A DNA stretch of 8,126 nt from an uncultured Chlorobiales bacterium. Its GTDB lineage: Bacteria > Bacteroidota > Chlorobiia > Chlorobiales > Thermochlorobacteraceae. Below, one piece after another: positions 1-5,233 of this stretch. The DNA is taken from contig CALGMC010000166.1 of NCBI GenBank assembly GCA_937959145.1, forward strand, positions 1 to 8,126. The letters are read 5' to 3'. The position numbers were made by a program, and so were the translations under genes. Numbering within the stretch: the first letter of the stretch is position 1; the number at the start of each line of letters is the position of its first letter. Below the pieces are notes generated by a model that saw only the letters and a list, made by a program, of their open reading frames with translations, did no database searches and was not told where the DNA came from.

Positions 1-1
1 C

Positions 2-1153
2 GCGCGCGAAAAAATCTTACATGAAGGCGACGAAACCGAAATTGCGTGGCTTCATCGCTCGGAACGCTACGGCGAAAAACTCGCAACGCCCGATGTAACC
101 ATCGCTGACCTTATCGGCGACATTGACCCCATCAAAGCCGCCTCGCAAAAACTGACTTACGCCGACGAAAATGTCATTCACTACGGCATTATTCCGCGCA
201 CCAATCGTGGCATTTTTGCCATCAATGAACTGCCCGACCTTCAACCGCGCATTCAAGTCGGCCTGCTGAACATTATGCAAGAAAAGGATATTCAGATTCG
301 CGGCTTTCAAGTGAGAATCCCACTCGATATTTTCATCATTTATTCCGCGAACCCCGAAGATTACACCAATCGCGGCAACATCATTACGCCGCTCAAAGAC
401 CGTATTGATTCACAAATCATCACGCACTATCCGAAAACGATTGAAATTGGCATTAAAATCACGGAGCAAGAAGCATGGACGAAACGCCCGTCAGAGGTGG
501 AAGTCAAAGTGCCGTATTACTTCAGAGAAATCATTGAACACATTGCGTTTGAAGCACGTCGGAGCGAATATGTCGACCAAAAGTCGGGCGTCTCGGCGCG
601 GCTAACAATTACGGCGATGGAAAACCTTGTGAGCAGTGCCGAGCGTCGCGCCATCATACACGATGAATCCGAAGCATGCGTGCGAATTTCGGATATGTTT
701 CTTGTCGCGCCTGCCATCACGGGCAAGGTTGAGCTCGTTTATGAAGGTGAGCAAGAGGGTGCTATTAACGTTGCCAAGTTGCTCATTGGCAAAGCCATCA
801 ATCAAGTCTTCAAAAAATACTGTCCCGACCCTAACAAGAAAGTTCAAGGGCAAAGCGTTTATGCCGCCATTACAGGCTGGTTCTCACAAGGCAATCAAGT
901 CGATGTGTATGACGACATGAAGTTCGAGGAGTATTTCAAAGCGTTGGATAAGGTCAAAGGCTTGCGCGAGTTTGCCGAAAAAACCTTCCAGACGAAAGAC
1001 AAACAAGAACTCGCCACCGCAATGGAATTTGTCTTGGAAGGATTGCACCAAAACTCGATGGTCGGCAAAGATGAACTTGAAGCCACGCGGATTTACAGTG
1101 ATATGATTGGAAAAATTATGTCGAGCGTGGGCGGCTCCAAGTTTGAACGCTGA
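2..1153 (+). CDS. Mg-chelatase/MoxR-like AAA+ ATPase, C-terminal 383 residues (5' truncated)
   Basis: The reading frame is open from the left edge, so the N-terminus and the Walker A loop lie outside the window. The visible part has a Walker B-like strand IFAINE (fragment residues 71-76), a sensor-1 Asn in SANPEDY (N117) and a probable arginine finger in PLKDRI (R134). A helical C-terminal region follows, of the type seen in Mg-chelatase I/MoxR relatives. The Walker B Asp is replaced by Asn while the Glu is kept. From memory this NELPDL form is normal for a Mg-chelatase-like family common in Bacteroidota/Chlorobiota, often beside a von Willebrand A protein. Such ATPases are thought to remodel protein complexes; the substrate is unknown. 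An internal Met at 275 is not the start, because clear AAA+ sequence continues upstream of it. The AAA+ family call is firm and the precise role is not. Confidence 0.88.
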   Translation, partial: AREKILHEGDETEIAWLHRSERYGEKLATPDVTIADLIGDIDPIKAASQKLTYADENVIHYGIIPRTNRGIFAINELPDLQPRIQVGLLNIMQEKDIQIRGFQVRIPLDIFIIYSANPEDYTNRGNIITPLKDRIDSQIITHYPKTIEIGIKITEQEAWTKRPSEVEVKVPYYFREIIEHIAFEARRSEYVDQKSGVSARLTITAMENLVSSAERRAIIHDESEACVRISDMFLVAPAITGKVELVYEGEQEGAINVAKLLIGKAINQVFKKYCPDPNKKVQGQSVYAAITGWFSQGNQVDVYDDMKFEEYFKALDKVKGLREFAEKTFQTKDKQELATAMEFVLEGLHQNSMVGKDELEATRIYSDMIGKIMSSVGGSKFER

Positions 1154-1228
1154 ACCCTATCCGATATACGGGCAATTAAATTCAATAAAATAGCGTTTTC
1201 GCAAATCAAATAATCCCCCTCTGCTCAC

Positions 1229-1244
1229 AACTTGGGCGCAAGTT
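1229..1244 (+). terminator. Small hairpin after the AAA+ gene, possible weak terminator
   Basis: AACTTG (1229-1234) and CAAGTT (1239-1244) form a perfect 6-bp stem with a GGCG tetraloop, followed by CTTTT. It lies about 75 nt after the ATPase stop codon and before the next promoter. The stem is short and the T tract brief, so it may be a weak terminator or chance. The rest of the 204-nt gap shows no gene. Confidence 0.3.
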
Positions 1245-1285
1245 CTTTTGGCAGATAAAATGTTGGCGGCTATGCGCTACATCAC

Positions 1286-1313
1286 AATACATTTACGAAC
1301 AGAAGCGTATAAT
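1286..1313 (+). promoter_or_regulatory. Candidate sigma70-type promoter for the GGEEF gene
   Basis: A perfect TATAAT lies at 1308-1313, 44 nt before the ATG at 1358. At 16-bp spacing the -35 position reads AATACA (1286-1291), matching the consensus in three of six positions. The -10 is strong and the -35 weak. It would give a 5' leader of roughly 35-40 nt. Confidence 0.4.
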
Positions 1314-1357
1314 CAACCTCATTACCCTAAAACACAAAACATTAAACGAAAGACGAT

Positions 1358-2482
1358 ATGCGTTTGGAAAAAGTTTTAACAAACGCTGCTGAAAGAGTTG
1401 ATTCGAAGTTTTCGTTTCCAGAGGAAGAAAAGAGAAGTGTAAACCGCGCACCCGCAGAAATGACGGAGAAGTTGCACCTGAACATCTTACAGTTGCTTCC
1501 TGAGCCAATGCTCATTGCAACGCCAGACGAAGTGATTTTCTTCGCCAATAATGCGGCACGTGCAGTTTTCTCACCAATAGGCGATGACCTTCAAGGAAAA
1601 ACTTTCTCCTCATTTGTTACAAACCGCTCCGAAAAGTTTGAGTGTTGGCTACAAAAAGTAGCCTGCTCTTCGTCGTTTGTTTCCGAGCAAATTGAATTGA
1701 GAACATTTCAAGGCACGATGCCATTTGTGCTTGATGGGTGCGCCGTGCGCGACGGGAAGCAATTATATTTTCTCATTCGTATGAAAAAGATTGATACCCA
1801 ACACCCGACTGTTCGTGCCCTTTCGGTGCGCGTGGATAAACTCCAACAAGAAATCGCGATGAGGCGTGCGGCGGAAGAGCGGTTGCAAGAAAGTTTAATT
1901 GAATTGGAGCGCGCCAAAAAGCAGTTAGAACAACTTGCTACGATTGACAGTCTAACCGGCATTCCGAACCGCCGAAGTATCGACGAAACTTTGCAACGTG
2001 AGTGGCTGAAAGCCATGCGCAGTTCCGAACCGCTCGCCGTAATGATGATAGATATTGACCATTTCAAAGACTACAACGATTTTTACGGGCATCAAGCAGG
2101 CGACTTATGTCTGAAGCAAGTCGCGCAGGCAATTCGCTCATCATTGCGCCGCCCAACGGACTATGTCGGGCGATATGGCGGGGAAGAGTTCATCGTTTTG
2201 CTAACAAGCTGCGATTGGGAAAAAGCGAAAAACATGGCGGAAAAAATCCTCGAGTCTATCTCTCATCTCAATCTTCCGCATCTTGCGTCGCCAACTTCGG
2301 AAGTTGTTACCATTAGTGCAGGTGTTAGCGTCGTGATTCCCATGCCGAAACTATCGGTTTCATCGCTGATTCATCAAGCCGATGAAGCACTCTATCAAGC
2401 AAAGCATAGCGGGCGCAACCGATTCGTCTTGCATCAAAAGCCCGTCAAAGCCATTCTGCGTCGCAAAAAAAGCACGCCGTAA
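1358..2482 (+). CDS. Diguanylate cyclase with PAS-like sensor, coiled coil and GGEEF domain
   Basis: This 374-residue soluble protein should make c-di-GMP from two GTP. Residues about 40-145 look like a PAS-type sensor (LPEPMLIATPDEVIFFANNA at its start). Residues about 153-195 form a charged coiled coil of the kind that transmits signals to GGDEF dimers. The catalytic domain spans about 196-358. It has the metal Asp D232 in DIDHF, guanine-contacting N240 and D249, and the active-site motif GGEEF at 274-278. The inhibitory site RPTD (R265-D268) sits exactly five residues before GGEEF, as in PleD, so product feedback inhibition is expected. No membrane segment or signal peptide is seen. The start at 1358 has no clear Shine-Dalgarno. 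The gene appears monocistronic, ending before a bidirectional terminator. The sensor ligand is unknown and the PAS call is by pattern only. Confidence 0.93.
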   Translation: MRLEKVLTNAAERVDSKFSFPEEEKRSVNRAPAEMTEKLHLNILQLLPEPMLIATPDEVIFFANNAARAVFSPIGDDLQGKTFSSFVTNRSEKFECWLQKVACSSSFVSEQIELRTFQGTMPFVLDGCAVRDGKQLYFLIRMKKIDTQHPTVRALSVRVDKLQQEIAMRRAAEERLQESLIELERAKKQLEQLATIDSLTGIPNRRSIDETLQREWLKAMRSSEPLAVMMIDIDHFKDYNDFYGHQAGDLCLKQVAQAIRSSLRRPTDYVGRYGGEEFIVLLTSCDWEKAKNMAEKILESISHLNLPHLASPTSEVVTISAGVSVVIPMPKLSVSSLIHQADEALYQAKHSGRNRFVLHQKPVKAILRRKKSTP

Positions 2483-2499
2483 TCAGCATGCCGTAATCG
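2472..2499. repeat. 14-bp imperfect tandem duplication over the stop codon
   Basis: GCACGCCGTAATCA (2472-2485) is followed directly by GCATGCCGTAATCG (2486-2499), with two mismatches. The first copy contains the TAA stop of the GGEEF gene (2480-2482). A partial echo, ATAATCAG, follows. It looks like a replication-slippage duplication with no obvious function. Confidence 0.6.
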
Positions 2500-2537
2500 A
2501 ATAATCAGTGTTTCAAGTAAGAGCATGATTGAAATGT

Positions 2538-2564
2538 AAAAGCCCATCATCACGACGGGCTTTT
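2538..2564. terminator. Bidirectional rho-independent terminator between convergent genes
   Basis: AAAAGCCC (2538-2545) and GGGCTTTT (2557-2564) form a perfect 8-bp stem with an 11-nt loop. The A/T ends of the stem supply a U tract in either direction, and the plus strand continues GCGTTTT. It lies between the end of the GGEEF gene (2482) and the end of the minus-strand secreted protein gene (2597), so it can serve both. Confidence 0.85.
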
Positions 2565-2596
2565 GCGTTTTGACTCAAAAAGATGAGCAGAAAGGT

Positions 2597-3037
2597 TCAG
2601 CGTGCAGTCGCAACGGCTTCTCCTGTAAATATAGCGAAAGTCGTTTGCGCCGTCAGGAGTAACTCTGCACCAACACTGCGCAGTGTTGCGGTTTGCCAAT
2701 TGAGGTCAGCATCATCATAACGATGATGGTAAAGAACTTTGCCCGTGGCGTCATATCCAATCACTTCACGGAAGGCAAATTCATCATTCTTCAAGTCAAA
2801 GCGTTGCAGTCCTAACTGATAAGCCGTGCCATTGGGTTGGATTCGGTTGAACTCAACTTTCACCCACATTTCCATCATTTGTTCCGACGAGTTAATCGTC
2901 ATGGATTCCTTCGACTTCAAGACTGAATACTTGGCATTGCTTGATTCGGCGACATACATCCAATTCCCTGATGGCTGAGCCTCGACGCTTGTAATCCCAA
3001 CAAGCGCAACAGCGATAAAAAGCAAGGTCTTTTTCAT
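2597..3037 (-). CDS. Small secreted protein, surface-adhesin E-like
   Basis: This is a 146-residue protein read from the ATG at 3037. Residues 1-20 are a classical signal peptide: a KK n-region, the hydrophobic core LLFIAVALVGI, and a probable signal peptidase I site VEA|Q. The mature part of about 126 residues is beta-rich. Its pattern is W26, an MEMWVK segment (55-60), YQLGLQRFDL (73-82), a YDATGKVL turn (95-102) and a W114 region, which resembles the surface-adhesin E/DUF type of small exported proteins. The mature region has no cysteines. Family members are mostly uncharacterised, and only the H. influenzae namesake has an adhesin role, so adhesion here is unproven. An in-frame Met at 3091 is rejected as the start: it falls in the -10 box of a strong promoter, and starting there would bury the signal peptide. 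Expected location is periplasm or outer surface. Confidence 0.8.
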   Translation of the reverse strand: MKKTLLFIAVALVGITSVEAQPSGNWMYVAESSNAKYSVLKSKESMTINSSEQMMEMWVKVEFNRIQPNGTAYQLGLQRFDLKNDEFAFREVIGYDATGKVLYHHRYDDADLNWQTATLRSVGAELLLTAQTTFAIFTGEAVATAR

Positions 3038-3090
3038 CTTCGTAAAAGAGTTAAAGTTGAAAAAAGCGTTCAGCGACGCGGTTACTTGCA

Positions 3091-3118
3091 ATTATACGCA
3101 GTATTATCAAATTGTTAA
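3091..3118 (-). promoter_or_regulatory. Strong sigma70-type promoter for the secreted protein gene
   Basis: Read on the minus strand, TTAACA (3118-3113) is followed after 16 bp by TATAAT (3096-3091). The -35 matches consensus in five of six positions and the -10 in six of six. Transcription would start near 3084, giving a leader of about 47 nt before the ATG at 3037. This is the best promoter in the window. Confidence 0.75.
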
Positions 3119-3131
3119 ATAATCGTTAACA
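3113..3131. promoter_or_regulatory. Palindrome overlapping the -35 box, candidate operator
   Basis: TGTTAA (3113-3118) and TTAACA (3126-3131) are perfect inverted arms separated by 7 bp, 19 bp in all. One arm is exactly the -35 hexamer of the leftward promoter, so a dimeric regulator bound here would block that promoter. It could also affect rightward transcription into the riboswitch. The region is AT-rich, so chance is a real alternative. Confidence 0.4.
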
Positions 3132-3194
3132 TTTTTTTCAAAGAATTTTAACTGCGCCTACCTTTTTCTACGCATCTATGGGGGTGAGTTTCGT

Positions 3195-3223
3195 TTTTTG
3201 ATGGTAAAAAAATTGCTTACACT
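3195..3223 (+). promoter_or_regulatory. Tentative promoter for the riboswitch transcript
   Basis: TACACT (3218-3223) matches the -10 consensus in four of six positions. A poor -35, TTTTTG (3195-3200), sits 17 bp upstream. Transcription would start near 3230, almost exactly at the 5' strand of riboswitch stem P1, and this placement is the main argument for it. Sequence support alone is weak. Confidence 0.3.
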
Positions 3224-3231
3224 TGCACGTA

Positions 3232-3315
3232 ATCATCTTCGGGGTGCTGCCAAAAGCGGCTGAGAACAAACTCGAGGAACTTGACGCAGGTAATACTGAC
3301 GCAAGGAAAGATGAT
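3232..3315 (+). promoter_or_regulatory. TPP riboswitch (THI element) aptamer
   Basis: The element senses thiamine pyrophosphate in nascent mRNA. Conserved TPP-aptamer blocks occur in order. GGGGTGC is at 3241-3247. A stem GCTGC/GCGGC (3246-3250 with 3256-3260, loop CAAAA) leads into the hallmark CTGAGA at 3260-3265. Then come AACTTGA (3278-3284), the P5 hairpin CAG/CTG around GGTAATA (3287-3298), and CGCAAGGAAA (3300-3309). The ends close with a perfect 8-bp P1: ATCATCTT (3232-3239) pairs with AAGATGAT (3308-3315). The P4 stem is less clear by eye. It sits 118 nt before the SDR start and in the same direction, with no other gene between. In bacteria such elements normally lower expression when TPP is high. 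The motif order plus the perfect P1 make the call secure without a covariance search. Confidence 0.93.
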
Positions 3316-3409
3316 ACAACGCCTTTCGCTAAAAGAACTTTTGGAGTTCTTCTTTCAGAATCATTTGGCACACATCATTCTTTTCCCGCTTGTTTCCGCG
3401 TCGTTTTTT
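3298..3409 (+). promoter_or_regulatory. Candidate riboswitch expression platform (long-range stem plus T6)
   Basis: GACGC (3298-3302) and GGAAA (3305-3309), from the aptamer's 3' core, can pair with TTTCC (3393-3397) and GCGTC (3398-3402). This gives ten Watson-Crick pairs with a 2-nt AA bulge, plus a U-G at the base. A T6 run follows at 3404-3409. The pairing is incompatible with the folded aptamer. The enclosed leader also holds a hairpin AAGAAC/GTTCTT (3333-3338 with 3346-3351), followed by pyrimidines. A transcription-attenuation switch is inferred; whether TPP turns it off or on cannot be settled by eye. The 3316-3433 leader contains no separate gene that I can support. Confidence 0.45.
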
Positions 3410-3433
3410 ATCAATTCAAACTCATCAAAAACA

Positions 3434-4204
3434 ATGTTGCTCAAAAACAAAGTGGCTCTCGTTACGGGGGCAAGTCGTGGCGTGGGTGCGGCGATTGCCA
3501 AAGTCTTGGCGCGTGAAGGCGCAAGCGTGGTGGTCAATTATTTCCAAAGCCAAAGCAAAGCCGACGAGGTGGTGAAAAGCATCGCTCAGGCAGGCGGAAA
3601 GGCGATTGCGCTTCGCGCCGATGTTACGTCGGAAGCAGAAGTAAAAGCGATGGTTGAAACGGCGGTTAAAACATTTGGACGGCTCGATGTGGTGGTCAAT
3701 AATGCTTTGCCGAAGTATGCGTTTAATCCGTCTGCAAATTATGTGAGCCTTGAAAGCGTAACTTGGGAAAATTTTGAAACGCAGTTCAAGGGTGCGGTTG
3801 GCGGCGCGGTCAATGTGGTTCGGGCGAGCCTTCCACAGATGAAAGCGCAAGGCGGCGGAAGCGTGATTAACATTTCAACGAACCTCGTCTATAATCCAGT
3901 TGTAACCTATTACGACTACACCACTGCAAAGGCGGCAATGGTTGGGCTGACGCGCAACATGGCGGCAGAACTCGGCAAATATGGCATTCGTGTGAATTTG
4001 ATTGCAGGTGGATTGCTCTCTTTGACGGACGCCAGCGCGCCAACGACGAAGGAAGTGTTTGAGTTCGTTGCAGGCATTACGCCACTTCGCAAGGTTACAA
4101 CGGTGGAAGACTTTGCCGAATCTGTGTTGCTCTTTGCATCGGAGTTTAGCCGCGTCATTACAGGACAATCCATTTCGGTTGACGGGGGCTTGACAATGCC
4201 ATAA
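3434..4204 (+). CDS. FabG-like short-chain dehydrogenase/reductase (SDR) under a TPP riboswitch
   Basis: This is a 256-residue classical SDR, the usual family length, expected to be a cytosolic NAD(P)H-dependent oxidoreductase. It has the nucleotide-binding TGASRGVG (11-18), D63 in the adenine-contacting RADV, NNA (89-91), catalytic S148, and Y162 with K166 in YTTAK. The C-terminal VDGGL is typical of 3-oxoacyl-ACP reductase relatives. The stretch VNLIAGGLL (188-195 region) replaces the more common PG turn and, from memory, marks a subgroup annotated as FabG-like without known substrate. I recall that a FabG homologue called OarX was listed in comparative work on thiamine regulons; membership here is unverified. 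The start at 3434 is chosen because the Rossmann fold begins there. The frame is open upstream (ATG at 3311, TTG at 3281), but that stretch overlaps the riboswitch. No Shine-Dalgarno is visible. A hydrolase gene follows on the same strand without an intervening terminator. Confidence 0.92.
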   Translation: MLLKNKVALVTGASRGVGAAIAKVLAREGASVVVNYFQSQSKADEVVKSIAQAGGKAIALRADVTSEAEVKAMVETAVKTFGRLDVVVNNALPKYAFNPSANYVSLESVTWENFETQFKGAVGGAVNVVRASLPQMKAQGGGSVINISTNLVYNPVVTYYDYTTAKAAMVGLTRNMAAELGKYGIRVNLIAGGLLSLTDASAPTTKEVFEFVAGITPLRKVTTVEDFAESVLLFASEFSRVITGQSISVDGGLTMP

Positions 4205-4280
4205 AGTTGAAAAGGTGTCGCGTTAAAATGGGTGGATTAGCGTTAAATTGCGGTAGTTCTGAAAAAGTTGAAAAGATGTC
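4203..4280. repeat. Direct 17-bp repeat framing the hydrolase start
   Basis: AAAGTTGAAAAG followed by G or A and then TGTC occurs at 4203-4219 and 4264-4280, 61 bp apart, with a single mismatch. The second copy carries the chosen ATG of the hydrolase. The first carries a GTG at the equivalent place, which runs into a stop after three codons. Sequence beyond the 17 bp does not match. Confidence 0.55.
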
Positions 4281-5136
4281 TGAAAGTTTTTTTTCGTTTG
4301 AATATGAAGTCGGCAAAACGGCGAAGTGCCGATACGCCGAGTTCGGCGACGATGCCAATCCGCCTATCTTGCTTGTTCATGGCTACGGCGCAATGTGGCA
4401 ACATTGGAGTCGAAACATTCCCAGCCTTGAACAAGACTACAAAGTTTACGCGATTGATTTGCTCGGCTTCGGCGAATCGGAAAAGCCGAATACGCAATAT
4501 GGCTTACCGTTGTGGGCAAAGGAAATCGAGGCTTTTATAGCGTTCAAAGGGTTGCAACAAATTATTCTTGTTGGACACTCGATGGGCGGCGCGTCGAGTC
4601 TGTGGTTTGCTAATGAACACCCCGAGTTGCTTCGGGCGTTGGTGCTGGTGGATTCATCGGGAATTTTTCCTGACGAGGTGGGCACATTTGAGCGCGTCTT
4701 GTATCGTGCTGTTGGCAGTCCGATAATCGGCGAGGCGATGTTTATGCTCTTTGCTAATGAATTTGGGGCGCGTCAAAGTTTAGTGCCGACCTATCTCGAT
4801 GTGTCGCAAGTTACAAACGAACTGGTGGCGCAATTTGCAAAGCCGCTTCGCAGTGCAGGCGCGATTCATGCCTACCTTGCGCCGTCGCGCAATCCTGAAC
4901 GATTTTTATTTGAGCGATTTCCAAGACCGTGCCGCTACAACGGAGACGCGCTCCTCGTGTGGGGCGCAGAAGATTTAGCGTTTCCGCCTAATAAAGTCGT
5001 GCCGAAGTTTCAAGAAATTTTGCCGCAAGCCGCCGTCGCCATTTTGCCTCAAACAAGGCACTGCCCGCAACACGAAGTTGCCGATGCGTTTAATCAAACG
5101 ATCAAAAAGTTTTTAGCGATGCTAAACGGTCGATAA
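4276..5136 (+). CDS. Alpha/beta-fold hydrolase
   Basis: This is a 286-residue cytosolic hydrolase of the alpha/beta-hydrolase_1 type. It has the oxyanion-hole segment HGYG (35-38), the nucleophile elbow GHSMGG with Ser102, the probable acid D233 in WGAEDLAFP, and the catalytic His262 in RHCPQHE. The triad is complete, so an active esterase, lipase, C-C hydrolase or similar is expected; the substrate cannot be read from the sequence. A cap region lies roughly between residues 130 and 205. The start at 4276 is chosen because family similarity begins just after it. TTG at 4207 and ATG at 4228 are in frame but add residues unlike the family. It follows the SDR by 71 nt with no terminator, so co-transcription and TPP control are likely. 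No known thiamine enzyme is recognised in it. Confidence 0.88.
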   Translation: MSESFFSFEYEVGKTAKCRYAEFGDDANPPILLVHGYGAMWQHWSRNIPSLEQDYKVYAIDLLGFGESEKPNTQYGLPLWAKEIEAFIAFKGLQQIILVGHSMGGASSLWFANEHPELLRALVLVDSSGIFPDEVGTFERVLYRAVGSPIIGEAMFMLFANEFGARQSLVPTYLDVSQVTNELVAQFAKPLRSAGAIHAYLAPSRNPERFLFERFPRPCRYNGDALLVWGAEDLAFPPNKVVPKFQEILPQAAVAILPQTRHCPQHEVADAFNQTIKKFLAMLNGR

Positions 5137-5233
5137 AAAGTGATGATTTTTTAACGTCAAACATCGGAACGAAGCCGTATCTCTGCAACATTGAAGTAAA
5201 TACCTGCATCAACCAAAAAAAACAAGTATCGCC

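Noticed and set aside
1..8. CGCGCGCG at the window edge
   Set aside because: It is too short for a structural claim and lies in an arginine/alanine-rich coding frame.
17..310. Open frame of 97 codons on the minus strand
   Set aside because: It lies opposite clear AAA+ ATPase sequence and shows no family features, so it is a shadow frame.
1165..1175. CCG-ATATA-CGG inverted repeat after the ATPase gene
   Set aside because: It has only three paired bases per arm and no T tract, so it is not a credible terminator.
3038..3091. Upstream Met for the secreted protein (18 extra residues)
   Set aside because: It would overlap the -10 box of a strong promoter and precede a complete signal peptide.
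3281..3433. TTG start giving a 307-residue SDR
   Set aside because: The TTG is inside the TPP aptamer and the added residues do not resemble the family.
4207..4275. Longer hydrolase from TTG at 4207 or ATG at 4228
   Set aside because: The extra residues precede the family similarity. A start so close to the SDR stop is possible but not supported.
5136..5152. AAAAA...TTTTTT hairpin after the hydrolase
   Set aside because: The stem is only A-T pairs with no GC, so it is unlikely to terminate transcription.
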